From: Streptomyces seoulensis
GTDB lineage: Bacteria > Actinomycetota > Actinomycetes > Streptomycetales > Streptomycetaceae
Assembly (NCBI RefSeq): GCF_004328625.1
Contig: NZ_CP032229.1
Location: 5,518,001-5,582,000, forward strand
Reading direction: 5' to 3'
DNA length: 64,000 bases
The notes under the pieces are model-generated. The model was not told where the DNA came from. It searched no databases and saw only the letters and a program-made list of their open reading frames with translations. The stretch's first letter is position 1. Every line of letters begins with the position of its first letter. The translations under genes were made by a program, and so were the position numbers. This document shows, in pieces, positions 1-8,720 of this stretch.

Positions 1-1624
1 GCCGAGGAGCAGGGACCCGCTGAGCCAGCTCATGGTGTGCGAGACCAAGATGGCCACGGTGGACCTCCTGGAGCACAGCGCGGCGCTGCTGCAGGCCGAT
101 GTCTCGGTGCCGCACGGCCTCGGCCCCCGCGTCGACCGCCTCGAAGAGGCTCGGGCGGGACTGGAGAAGTCCATGATCGGGCTCCTGCCCCGTCGGTCTG
201 CCGTCCCGGCGGCCCGTGCCGACCGCGGGGGAGTGCCGGCCGCCGCGCCTGCGGACGCCCTGATCGGTTCGCTCGGGCCCAGTTTCCGGGCCCAGAGCAT
301 GAGCTTCGTCGTGACCGCGATCGCGGGCAACGTCCAGCTCGCGGTGACCGCGCGGCAGCGGAGCCGGCGGGACAGGCTGCTCGGCCGTCGTCCCCCGGGA
401 GCCGACTCCGCCCTGTCCTCGGCGCAGGAACGCTTCGCGGCACATCTGAGCCGCAACTCCGTCTGGCTCCACAACAGCCTGCGCGGGGCGGCGGCGTTGA
501 GTCTGGCGGTGGTGATCGCCCACCTGACCGGTCTGCAGCACGCCTTCTGGGTGGCCTCCGGCACGCTCGCCGTCCTGCGTTCCAACGCCGTGAGCACGGG
601 TCAGACGGTCCGACGGGCCCTGCTCGGCACGGTACTCGGCTTCGTCGTGGGCGCACCCCTCATTCTGGCGCTGGGCGCACATCCCGTCGTTCTGTGGCTG
701 CTGCTGCCCCTGGCGATCGTCCTCGTGGGGATGGAGGCCGCCGTCACGTCGTTCACCGCCGGACAGGCCGGATTCACCGTCGTGCTGCTGGTCCTGTTCA
801 GCATCATCGACCCCGAGGGCTGGCAGCTCGGACTCGTCAGGATCGAGGACGTGGCCCTCGGATGCGCCGTCAGCCTGGTGGTCGGCCTGCTGCTCTGGCC
901 ACTGGGTGCCGCGGCCGCACTGGGCCGGGTGCTCTGCGACGCCCTCGGCGACGGCGCGCGCTACCTGCGCGGTGCCGTCGTGACGGGGCTGGCGCTCTGC
1001 GACAGGGCAGGTGCCGCGGGCCCGGCTTCCGGGGGCGACGACCGCCGGCGGGCGCTTGCCTCCGCCCGCCGGCTCGACGACGCGTTCCGCGAGTACCTGG
1101 CAGAACGCGGCACCAAGCACCTCGCGCTGGCCGGCGTCACCGCGCTGGTGGACGCGGTCGCCATCCTCCGGCTGACCGCCGACGCCGTCACCGACCTGTG
1201 GTCCCGCGCGGGACACGCCCCCGGGAACGGCCGGGCCGAAGCCGGTCGCGAAATCCTCGACTCGTGCGCGGACGTCGTCTCGTGGTTCGAGTCGGCAGGC
1301 CGGGCACTGGCCGGGGACGGGGCCGCTCCCGGCCGCCCGCCCAGCCGTCCGGCCGTGGACGCGGCCCTGCACGAGAGCGTGGGCCGCGATCTGAGCGCGG
1401 GCACGGAACAGACCACGGCGACGGCCGTCAGGATGGTCTGGACGGCGGATCACCTCGACACGATGCGCCGCCTCCAGGCGGAGATCGACGGCCACGTCCG
1501 GGCCGCCGCGGCGTCCGTACGACGACAGCGCGCACGGCGGCGCAAGCTCAGGGCACGCGTCACATGGCCTCGGCCGCCGGCCGCCCGCGCCGGGGCTCGT
1601 CCCGGTTCTCCTCCGCGGGGTTGA
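1..1624 (+). CDS. FUSC-family aromatic acid/fusaric acid-type exporter, 5' part outside window
   Basis: The reading frame is open from the left edge with no stop or convincing start, so the N-terminus lies outside the window; about 540 codons are visible. A block of hydrophobic segments (roughly positions 490-920, five or six helices) carries the FUSC-type pattern, with a conserved stretch HAFWVASGTLAVLRSNA at the first helix pair. A long soluble, helical C-terminal region rich in Ala and Arg follows, as in fusaric acid resistance/aromatic acid exporter proteins of the inner membrane. The stop lies 65 bases inside the converging gene on the other strand. The substrate cannot be read from the sequence. 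Confidence 0.8.
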   Translation, partial: PRSRDPLSQLMVCETKMATVDLLEHSAALLQADVSVPHGLGPRVDRLEEARAGLEKSMIGLLPRRSAVPAARADRGGVPAAAPADALIGSLGPSFRAQSMSFVVTAIAGNVQLAVTARQRSRRDRLLGRRPPGADSALSSAQERFAAHLSRNSVWLHNSLRGAAALSLAVVIAHLTGLQHAFWVASGTLAVLRSNAVSTGQTVRRALLGTVLGFVVGAPLILALGAHPVVLWLLLPLAIVLVGMEAAVTSFTAGQAGFTVVLLVLFSIIDPEGWQLGLVRIEDVALGCAVSLVVGLLLWPLGAAAALGRVLCDALGDGARYLRGAVVTGLALCDRAGAAGPASGGDDRRRALASARRLDDAFREYLAERGTKHLALAGVTALVDAVAILRLTADAVTDLWSRAGHAPGNGRAEAGREILDSCADVVSWFESAGRALAGDGAAPGRPPSRPAVDAALHESVGRDLSAGTEQTTATAVRMVWTADHLDTMRRLQAEIDGHVRAAAASVRRQRARRRKLRARVTWPRPPAARAGARPGSPPRG

Positions 1625-2474
1625 CGCACTTGGTGAGGCAGCGGGTGCGGGAGAGCGCGAACACCCCGTAGACCACCAGGGCCGCCCCCGCGAGCGCCGG
1701 GACGAGCCACCAGCCGCCGCGGGGCGACTCCGCGTAGAGCGTCACGCCGAGGAAGAAGCTGACCGCCGCGTCACCGAGCGTCAGAGCGGGCTGGGAGCCG
1801 ATGATGGGGCCTGCCTGCATCGCGTACCCGAGCAGAATGACGGACACCGACCCGGCGATCGCGAAAGCGTAGGTCTGCCAGGCCAGGAAGAAGCCCGCCG
1901 CTCCCTCCTGGGACAGCACATCCATCGAGGACTTCACCAGGGCTGCCGTGAGCGCGTTGCCGATCGCCGCCGCGAGCGCGAGGCAGGCGGCTCGCGCGGC
2001 CCCCTGCGGGCGCCGCAGACCGACGACGACGAACGCGGCGGCGAGTCCGCCGAGGACGAGGAGCGCCGGAACCCACGCCATGCCCGGCACCTGAGGCCGC
2101 CCCCCGGAGGGTGCGGCCGAGAACAGCGCGACGGCCAGGCCGGAGAAGATGCAGATCACGCATCCCCACGCTCTCGGCGACACTCCGACCCGGAACACCA
2201 CGCTGCCGAAGATCAGAGCCAGGGGCAGCTCGAGGATGAAGATCGGCTGGACGGTGGCCAGTGACCCCGACAGGAGGGCGAGAGCCTGGAACAGCGCCGC
2301 CAGAACGGTGCCCAGAATCCCCACGAACCAGGCCGGATTGTGCAGCAGGTCGCCGACGAGAGCGAGTCCCCGCCCGCGGGAACCGGGCACATGGACCACT
2401 GCCCGCCGCTGCAGCACGGTGCCCAGGGCATTGCTGGCAGCAGCAAGGACGGCGAAGATGACCCCGAGGATCAT
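1560..2474 (-). CDS. DMT/EamA-type multidrug or metabolite exporter
   Basis: 304 residues, almost wholly hydrophobic, with about nine to ten predicted membrane helices and short basic loops. The start MILGVIFAVLAAASNALGTV is a typical first helix of DMT permeases that resemble the NIPA/EamA fold. ATG at 2474 is chosen because GGAGG sits upstream and the longer frame has an unstructured, non-membrane N-terminus. It is the third gene of a leftward unit, 31 bases after the aldo/keto reductase. Its 3' end overlaps the end of the convergent FUSC gene by 65 bases. The substrate is unknown. Confidence 0.78.
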   Translation of the reverse strand: MILGVIFAVLAAASNALGTVLQRRAVVHVPGSRGRGLALVGDLLHNPAWFVGILGTVLAALFQALALLSGSLATVQPIFILELPLALIFGSVVFRVGVSPRAWGCVICIFSGLAVALFSAAPSGGRPQVPGMAWVPALLVLGGLAAAFVVVGLRRPQGAARAACLALAAAIGNALTAALVKSSMDVLSQEGAAGFFLAWQTYAFAIAGSVSVILLGYAMQAGPIIGSQPALTLGDAAVSFFLGVTLYAESPRGGWWLVPALAGAALVVYGVFALSRTRCLTKCVNPAEENRDEPRRGRPAAEAM

Positions 2475-2505
2475 TCCGGTCGCACCGCCTCCGCGTCGGG
2501 GGTTC

Positions 2506-3516
2506 TCAGACGCCGCCGGGCAGGGGTGCCAGTGGGCTGACGAGGCCGGCTTCGCGGAGTTCCCGCCAGAACTCGACGGGGATGTCCTCCCGCAGGGCGG
2601 ACAGGTCCTCGCTGATGCGGCTGGGTTTGGTCGCACCGGGGATGACCGCGTCGCTCACGGGGTGGGCGAGGGAGAACTGCAGCGCGGCGGCCTTGATCGG
2701 GACGCCGTGCCGGTCGGCGATCTCCTTGATGCGTCCGACCCGCTCGACGATCTCCGGGGGCGCGTCCTGGTACTCGAAATTGGTACCCCCGGCGAGGATG
2801 CCGGAACTGTAGGGGCCACCGACGACCATGCCGACGTCCTGCCGCTCCGCCATCGGCAGGAGCCGTTCCAGTGCGTGCGCGTGGTCCAGCAGGGTGTACC
2901 GGCCCGCCAGCAGGAAGCCGTCCGGCTTGGGCTCGTCCAGTTCGAGGGCGATCTCGATCGGTTCGGTGCGGTTGACCCCGAGCCCCCAGGCCCTGATGAC
3001 GCCCTCGTCCCGAAGCCGGGACAGGACCCGGAAGGCACCCGTCCGCGCCTCCTCGAACTTGCCGAGCCACTGGTCGCCGTGGAAGTCCTGGGCGATGTCG
3101 TGCACCCAGACGATGTCCAGCCGGTCCACTCCGAGCCGTTCCAGGCTGCCTTCGATGGAGCGCTCGGTCGCTTCGGCCGTCCAGTCGTGCTGGATCTTGT
3201 TGGGCCTGCCGTGCGCGAACAGATCGCCCTTGTCGCCCAGATCCCTGCTGCCGGATTCGACCTCGTCGAGGATGACCCGGCCAACTTTCGAGGAGAGCAC
3301 GAACTCGTCCCGCGGCTTCTGCGACAGCAGTTCGCCCAGGCGGATCTCGGCGAGCCCGGCTCCGTACAGCGGCGCCGAGTCGTAGTAGCGGATGCCCTGG
3401 TCCCAGGCGGCGTCGAGCGTCGCCGACACCTCTTCGTCCGAGACGGCGCGGAACATGTTCCCGAGGGGGGCCGTGCCGAAGCCTATGCGCCCGGGGAGAA
3501 TCTGATCGAGGGCCAT
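2506..3516 (-). CDS. Aldo/keto reductase
   Basis: 336-residue NAD(P)H-dependent oxidoreductase of the aldo/keto reductase superfamily, cytosolic TIM barrel. The catalytic tetrad is visible as Asp46, Tyr51 (YYDSAPLYG), Lys77 (VLSSKVGR) and His139 (IVWVHD). The order of motifs resembles the L-fucose dehydrogenase/D-threo-aldose 1-dehydrogenase and pyridoxal dehydrogenase branch, but the substrate is not determined. The start at 3516 has AAGGAA just upstream; a longer frame lacks a usable ribosome site. It lies 105 bases after the PfpI-like gene and 31 bases before the DMT exporter, suggesting a three-gene detoxification or stress unit. Confidence 0.88.
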   Translation of the reverse strand: MALDQILPGRIGFGTAPLGNMFRAVSDEEVSATLDAAWDQGIRYYDSAPLYGAGLAEIRLGELLSQKPRDEFVLSSKVGRVILDEVESGSRDLGDKGDLFAHGRPNKIQHDWTAEATERSIEGSLERLGVDRLDIVWVHDIAQDFHGDQWLGKFEEARTGAFRVLSRLRDEGVIRAWGLGVNRTEPIEIALELDEPKPDGFLLAGRYTLLDHAHALERLLPMAERQDVGMVVGGPYSSGILAGGTNFEYQDAPPEIVERVGRIKEIADRHGVPIKAAALQFSLAHPVSDAVIPGATKPSRISEDLSALREDIPVEFWRELREAGLVSPLAPLPGGV

Positions 3517-3621
3517 GATGGTTCCTTTTCGGGTGTTGGAGGCCGGCGTCCTGTCCGTGTCCGCCTCAAGGCCGTCGACCGGTGCATGCGGAGGAGGCAC
3601 GTCCTGTGCCCGGCGGAACCC

Positions 3622-4317
3622 TCAGGTGAGAACCTTGAGCATCTCCTCGGCCAGCGGTCCGGACGACGCGGGATTCTGGCCCGTGTAGAGAGTTCGGTCC
3701 ACCACCGTGTACGGCTCCCACACCGGGCCCCGCGAGTACTCCGTGGGCAGCTTCTTCAGCTCGTCCTCGAGCAGCCACTTGGCCCTGTCGGCGAAGCCGA
3801 CACCGGCCTCCTCCTCGTTGCTGAACCCGGCCACCCGGTAACCGGCGAAGGGCGTGGTCCCGTTCTCGTCACGTGTGGCGAGGAGCGCGGCCGGAGCGTG
3901 GCAGACGATGCCCAGCGGTTTGCCCGACGCCAGAGTCTCGCGCAGCAGACGGGCGGAGTCCGCGTCGGAGGAGAGATCCTCCATCGGCCCGTGTCCACCG
4001 GGGTAGTACACCGCGTCGAAGTCGTCGATGCCGACCTGATCGAGGGGCAGCGGATGACGCAGCTCCTCGGCCGCCTCGATGGCGGATTCCAGCTCCAGGG
4101 AGTTCTCCTCCCCGCCGGTCATGCTCGGCCGCAGGCTCATCGTGTCCACGACGGGGACGACTCCACCCGGCGTCGCGACAGTGACCTTGTGTCCGGCCCT
4201 CGTGAACGCGGTGTAAGGGGCCACGAACTCCTCGGCCCAGTAACCGGTCGGGTGGCGGTGACCGTCCCGAAGTGTCCAGTAGCTCGCACCGGTCAGCACG
4301 AAAAGAATATCAGCCAT
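3622..4317 (-). CDS. DJ-1/PfpI-superfamily protein (Hsp31-like glyoxalase/deglycase class)
   Basis: 231 residues with the class I glutamine amidotransferase-like fold. The nucleophile elbow GIVCHAPAAL gives Cys139-His140, and Glu30 (YWAEEF) is in the position of the acidic residue that pairs with the cysteine in Hsp31-type proteins; YYPGGHGPMED is the characteristic loop before it. Family members act as glutathione-independent glyoxalases or chaperones. ATG at 4317 follows GAGGAGAAGATTG. First gene of the leftward unit with an aldo/keto reductase, another carbonyl-handling enzyme, which fits a reactive-aldehyde response. The precise activity is inferred only. Confidence 0.86.
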   Translation of the reverse strand: MADILFVLTGASYWTLRDGHRHPTGYWAEEFVAPYTAFTRAGHKVTVATPGGVVPVVDTMSLRPSMTGGEENSLELESAIEAAEELRHPLPLDQVGIDDFDAVYYPGGHGPMEDLSSDADSARLLRETLASGKPLGIVCHAPAALLATRDENGTTPFAGYRVAGFSNEEEAGVGFADRAKWLLEDELKKLPTEYSRGPVWEPYTVVDRTLYTGQNPASSGPLAEEMLKVLT

Positions 4318-4689
4318 CAATCTTCTCCTCTTTATTTGAAGGGGGGAGTGATGAGCCGTCAGACGGCGGCCTCAGGCAGACCCACTCAAGCTAACGCGGC
4401 GGGAGAACGGGGGCAACTTGCATAATGATGCAGCCATCCAGGTGCGGCGAACGAGACGCTGCCGTCCAACAATCTGGCGCGCTTGTCCAAGTGAAATGCG
4501 GCGGCCAGACCGAGTGCGGGTTCTCATGCTCTCCACGTATTCGATGTGGAATTCCCTTACGGCGGCGATCGCGAGGGTTCGGTGCCTTCGGTTTCGCGCC
4601 CCGGATGCCGCTGCTCCCCGTGCGGGAGCACACTGGGAGCGTAGGGAGCCGGGGTACCGGTGCACCGACTTGCTCGGGAGATGGATGAC
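4318..4689 (+). promoter_or_regulatory. Divergent promoter region with TGCAT/ATGCA palindrome
   Basis: 372 bases between the leftward PfpI-like gene and the rightward cNMP-binding flavoprotein; no gene is supported here. At 4419-4432 the arms TGCAT and ATGCA flank AATG; on the minus strand this covers a CATTAT box that could be the -10 of the PfpI gene about 100 bases downstream, so a repressor or redox regulator could bind there. A weaker inverted repeat, TCCAC and GTGGA, lies at 4532-4550 closer to the flavoprotein gene. Both are read from symmetry alone. Confidence 0.35.
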
Positions 4690-6384
4690 ATGACGAGCTA
4701 CGACGGTTCTGTCCGGGTCGGCATGGACGAGGATGCCTTTCCGGTGCTTTCCGAGGAGCATGTGAGCCGGGTCCGTGAATACGGAAGCGCCGACACATTG
4801 GAGCGCGGGCAGATCCTCTACAGTCGCGGAACGACGGGTTTTGATTTCTTCCTGATTCTGGACGGAGTGATCGACATCCTCCAGGAGGGAAACCCCGGTG
4901 ATTCCGTCGAAGACCGGACCGTCACCGTGCTGTCCGCGGCGCAGTTCACCGGTGAGCTGTCCCTGCTGCACCGGCAGAAATCACTCGTGCAGGCGGTGGC
5001 ACGTGAGGATTGCGTCGTAATTCGCCTGCGGCCGGCCCAGTTGCGGACATTGATAGCGAACGAGCCTGACATCGCACAGATCGTCCTTCAGGCATTCATG
5101 CAACGGCGGCTGCGATACGTGCACATGGGCCTTGGGACCGTCCTTCTCGCGGGTCCTCCCGAATCGGGCGACATGCTGAGGATCCGCGGTTTCCTGGATC
5201 GCAGCAACTACCCTGTGCGCCAGATCGACCCCGGTGAGCCCGAGGCGGCCGGAGTGCTGCGGGACTACGGCGTGAAGTCCGATGCCCGCTGGCCGGTCGT
5301 CATCTGCCGCCCAGGTACGTACATGCAGAATCCGGAGATCTCCGAGGTGGCGGAATGCCTGGGGCTCAGGGAGGACATCGGCGATCTGGGGACGGTGGAT
5401 GTGGCCGTGGTGGGCGCCGGGCCGTCGGGCCTCGCCGCCGCGGTGTACGCGGCGTCCGAGGGGCTGAGCACGGTCGTCGTCGAGGCCACGGCCCCGGGAG
5501 GGCAGGCTGGAACGTCGTCGATGATCGAGAACTACCTCGGGTTCCCGCTCGGGATCAGCGGACGCGATCTGGCGACACGCGCGCAGGTGCAGGCGATGAA
5601 GTTCGGGGCGCGCATCGCCCTTCCCTACACCGTGGAGAGGCTGGACTGTTCCGGAAGTCCTCTGACCCTGCGGATGGGCGACGGGGAGACACTGTCCGCC
5701 CGTACGGTGATCGTCGCCACCGGCGCCCACTACCGGCGTCTCGACCTGCCGGAACTGCCGCGGTTCGAGGGCAACGGCGTTCATTACGCCGCGACGGCCC
5801 TGGAAGGCGCGTGCTGTCAGGGCGAGGAGGTGTTCGTGGTGGGCGGCGCCAACTCGGCGGGGCAGGCCGCGGTGTTCCTTTCTCAGGTGGCGGATCACGT
5901 ACGCATGCTGGTCCGCGGGGCTGCGCTTTCGAACTCGATGTCGCAATACCTGTCCAGACGCATAGACGCGGCGGCCAGAATTTCTGTGCACACGAGGAGC
6001 GAGGTCGTCGAGCTCCAGGGAAAGGGGCACTTGCAGGAAGTGCGCTGGAAGGACAACTCCACGGGTGAGTCGCGGGTCACGCCCAGTTCCAACGCCTTCC
6101 TGATGCTCGGGGCCGTACCGAACACGTCATGGCTGACGGACTGCCTGGAGACGGACGAAAAGGGATTCATTCGCGTGGGCCACGACGTCTCCGACACCTC
6201 GGCCTTTCCCCCGGACGGCCGGCCCATGGAATTGGAATCGAGCGTCCCCGGCGTGTTCGCTGTCGGTGATGTCCGCTCGGGGTCGGTCAAACGAGTTGCT
6301 TCTTCGGTGGGTGAGGGCTCGATCGTGGTGGCGGCCGTCCATCGTGCGCTGGCGTCACAGAGGAAGGCGAGATCCACCGCATAG
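4690..6384 (+). CDS. Cyclic-nucleotide-binding domain / thioredoxin-like / thioredoxin reductase-like flavoprotein fusion
   Basis: 564 residues in three parts. Residues about 15-140 form a Crp-type cNMP-binding beta roll (GQILYSRG, FTGELSLLHR). Residues about 155-220 look like a thioredoxin or glutaredoxin-type fold (FLDRSNYPVRQIDPGE). From about 237 a two-dinucleotide-domain oxidoreductase begins: FAD motif VGAGPSGLAAAV, APGGQAG, NADPH motif VGGANSAGQAA, and C-terminal FAVGDVRSG. At the site where thioredoxin reductases carry the redox CxxC, this protein reads TALEGACCQGEE, so the usual disulfide is not conserved. ATG 4690 is preferred over GTG 4660 because GGGAG sits nine bases before it. 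Cytosolic; partner and effector nucleotide unknown. Confidence 0.85.
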   Translation: MTSYDGSVRVGMDEDAFPVLSEEHVSRVREYGSADTLERGQILYSRGTTGFDFFLILDGVIDILQEGNPGDSVEDRTVTVLSAAQFTGELSLLHRQKSLVQAVAREDCVVIRLRPAQLRTLIANEPDIAQIVLQAFMQRRLRYVHMGLGTVLLAGPPESGDMLRIRGFLDRSNYPVRQIDPGEPEAAGVLRDYGVKSDARWPVVICRPGTYMQNPEISEVAECLGLREDIGDLGTVDVAVVGAGPSGLAAAVYAASEGLSTVVVEATAPGGQAGTSSMIENYLGFPLGISGRDLATRAQVQAMKFGARIALPYTVERLDCSGSPLTLRMGDGETLSARTVIVATGAHYRRLDLPELPRFEGNGVHYAATALEGACCQGEEVFVVGGANSAGQAAVFLSQVADHVRMLVRGAALSNSMSQYLSRRIDAAARISVHTRSEVVELQGKGHLQEVRWKDNSTGESRVTPSSNAFLMLGAVPNTSWLTDCLETDEKGFIRVGHDVSDTSAFPPDGRPMELESSVPGVFAVGDVRSGSVKRVASSVGEGSIVVAAVHRALASQRKARSTA

Positions 6385-6670
6385 CCCGAACCGAAGCCGT
6401 CCCGGAGAGCGCAGGACAAGGTGTCACCGGTCGTGACCCCATGGACAGGCGTGCTCAGTTCCTGTCAACTCAGCCGGAAGCGACCTGACTTGCCCGGTCA
6501 TCCGTCCGCAGGTGCGCAATCCGCTTCTGAAGTATCTTTGAGGCGGCGCCGGAAAGACGCGCCCAGGTGCCGGATGATCCGGCAGGCGTGGACGCTCCGG
6601 ACCATTTCCCGGCCCGAAGTCACGCGTTCCGTGCGCCGCACAGTCTCTCCTGCGTGCCGGAAGGGGTCCC

Positions 6671-7456
6671 ATGAATACTCGACCCGCCATGCCCGACCAG
6701 TCCTTGAACGGCCGGATAGCGGTCGTCACCGGAGCTTCCAGCGGAATCGGCCAGGCGACTGCCGAACGTCTGGCGGCAATGGGCGCTCACGTCGCGGTCC
6801 TCGCACGCCGTGCCGACCGGCTCGGCAGTCTCGTCGACCGCATCGAGAAGGAGGGCGGCCGCGCGCTGGCGATCACGGTGGACGTGACCGACGCCGCCGC
6901 CGTCCAGTCGGCCGCGGACCGCGTGGCCGAGGACCTCGGCGACGCCGACCTGCTCGTCAACAACGCGGGTGTCATGCTTCCCGCTCCCATCGAGGAGCGT
7001 GCGGCCGACCAGTGGCAGCAGCAGGTCGACCTCAACATCACCGGGCTGATGAACGTCATCGGCGCCTTCACGCCCCAGCTCGTCAGGGCGGCCCAGGAGC
7101 GAGGCGTCGCCGATCTCGTCAACATGTCCTCGATCGCCGCCCAGAACATCTTCCCGAACTTCGCGGTGTACTCGGGCACCAAGGCGTTCGTCACCCACCT
7201 GTCCCGGCACCTGCGCGTCGAGCTGGGGCCGAAGAACGTACGCGTGTCCGCGCTCGAACCCGGGATCGTCGGGACCGAGCTGCAGAGCCACGTGACCGAC
7301 GAAGGCACGTTGCAGTGGCTCGCCGACTCCAAGGAGAGCGGCATGGAGTGGCTCACCCCCGAGGACATCGCCGACGTCGTCGGATTCCTGGCCGCTCTTC
7401 CCCCGCGCGTCAACCTCCAGCAGGTCACCATCATGCCCACCGCACAGCCGAGCTGA
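6671..7456 (+). CDS. Short-chain dehydrogenase/reductase
   Basis: 261-residue classical SDR with Rossmann fold. The nucleotide motif TGASSGIG is at residues 20-27, NNAG at 97-100, and the catalytic Ser153/154, Tyr167 and Lys171 are present (NMSSIAA and YSGTK). Length is normal for the family. The region resembles the NADP-preferring YdfG-like branch (acidic/serine dehydrogenases) but the substrate cannot be assigned. Start ATG 6671 follows AAGGGG. An SRPBCC protein gene starts 53 bases downstream on the same strand and is probably cotranscribed. The 286 bases upstream hold no gene. Confidence 0.9.
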   Translation: MNTRPAMPDQSLNGRIAVVTGASSGIGQATAERLAAMGAHVAVLARRADRLGSLVDRIEKEGGRALAITVDVTDAAAVQSAADRVAEDLGDADLLVNNAGVMLPAPIEERAADQWQQQVDLNITGLMNVIGAFTPQLVRAAQERGVADLVNMSSIAAQNIFPNFAVYSGTKAFVTHLSRHLRVELGPKNVRVSALEPGIVGTELQSHVTDEGTLQWLADSKESGMEWLTPEDIADVVGFLAALPPRVNLQQVTIMPTAQPS

Positions 7457-7509
7457 ACCGCCCGTCACGGCCCGCGAGTACCGACGAGGGAACGATCTGG
7501 AGGAACACC

Positions 7510-7935
7510 ATGGCATCGACGTCAGTGAGCCGGCACGTGCCGGCTTCCCCCGACCGCGTGTGGCGGCTGATCGGCGGGTTCGGGTCCCTTCCCGACTGGC
7601 TGCCCTACATCCCCGAGAGCACCTTCGCCGAGGGTGGCCGGGTGCGGCGGCTGAAGAACCCGGACGGCGACGTCATCGTCGAGCGCCTCGTGGAGTTCGA
7701 CGACATCGAGCGGTTCTACAGCTACACCATCCTGCAGGCACCCTTCCCCGTCGTCGACTACCTCTCGACCTTGCGGGTGCACGCGGTGACCGGAGACGGC
7801 GACGTCGCCGAGGTCCAGTGGTCCGGACGCTTCGTGCCCGAGGGAGCCGGTGACGACGAAGTCGTGGCGCTCTTCACGGACATCTACCGCGAGGGGCTCG
7901 ACGCCCTGCACGAGGCCCTCGAACAGCAGCGCTGA
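7510..7935 (+). CDS. SRPBCC-fold (START/Bet v1-like) protein
   Basis: 141 residues. The opening VSRHVPASPDRVWRLIGGF and the GGRVRRLKNPDGD hairpin are typical of the polyketide cyclase/ligand-binding SRPBCC family: a long helix over a curved beta sheet that binds hydrophobic ligands. The motif ERLVEFDDIERFYSYTIL matches the MxaD-like subgroup. ATG 7510 has a strong GGAGGAACACC ribosome site. It follows the SDR gene closely and may act on or bind the same small molecule. No catalytic residues can be named. Confidence 0.85.
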   Translation: MASTSVSRHVPASPDRVWRLIGGFGSLPDWLPYIPESTFAEGGRVRRLKNPDGDVIVERLVEFDDIERFYSYTILQAPFPVVDYLSTLRVHAVTGDGDVAEVQWSGRFVPEGAGDDEVVALFTDIYREGLDALHEALEQQR

Positions 7936-7974
7936 GGAGAGACGGTCTTCGGCGGCGGAGAAGAACGCTCATGG

Positions 7975-8643
7975 TCACGGGTGGAAGCGCCACCGGCCCT
8001 CCGAGACGACGTCCACCTTGTCGCCACGCACGCGGAGTGCCGTGTCGTCGTCGATGAAGTGGATCGGGAAGTCCGCCCGCGCGACGATGCGATCGGCCCA
8101 GGCGTCGTCGCGTTCCGGGAAGTCCGGTGAGTACAGATGGGGCTTCAGGTACGAGTCGACGAGGCCGAAGGGCGGGGTCACGGTGGTCGCGCCGAGCCTA
8201 CGGAGGTCCGCCGAGTCTCCGAGGACGTCGGCGGAGTGCGTGGTGAGATGCCGGCTGTGGATCATCGATCCGGCGCTCAGTCCCACGTAGACCCGGTCCG
8301 CCAGTGCATCCCGGATGCCGTCGGCCAGGCCGTTGCCGGTGATGCTGCGGGCCAGGTGGTAGTGGTTGCCGCCGCCGACGTAGATGACGTCGGCGCGCTC
8401 CAGCCGGTCGAGCACCAGCCGCGGCGGCAGGCCGTTCAGCTCCAGGATGTCGGCCTCCCGCCAGCCGAGGCCGTGCACGCGGGTCATGTCGGCGAGGAGT
8501 CACCCGTGGTCCCCGGACTCGGCCATGGACGCCGTGGGGACGTACACGACGTTCGCCGACCCGAAGGGCTTGCCCAGCATGTCCCGCAGGGCGTCCTTCA
8601 GGGTCTCGTTGCGCAGGCCGGCCGAGGTCAGCAGAAGATCCAT
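7975..8643 (-). pseudogene. pepE: Peptidase E (S51, dipeptidase) gene interrupted by an in-frame TGA
   Basis: From ATG 8643 the minus strand reads a normal peptidase E N-terminus (MDLLLTSAGLRNETL, YVPTAS) up to codon 47, then TGA at 8502-8500 where homologues usually carry Trp in GDHGWLLADM, then continues in the same frame to 7975. The nucleophile elbow GLSAGSM gives Ser123 in full-length numbering, close to Ser120 of the E. coli enzyme, and GGGNHYHLA is conserved. So a single nonsense change splits an otherwise intact 222-codon gene. A shorter product could start at ATG 8487 but would lack the first beta strands. The enzyme hydrolyses Asp-X dipeptides. Sequencing error or TGA readthrough cannot be excluded. 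Confidence 0.8.
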
Positions 8644-8720
8644 CGGCCGAGCCAATCACGCACGCCGGGTGCGGGCAACGCCCTTTGCCGGTCGCGGCGG
8701 GGCCGAGTCGTGCGCGGGGC

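Noticed and set aside
8487..8643. Separate small gene upstream of the peptidase E core
   Set aside because: It is the same frame and the known N-terminus of peptidase E, so it is one broken gene.
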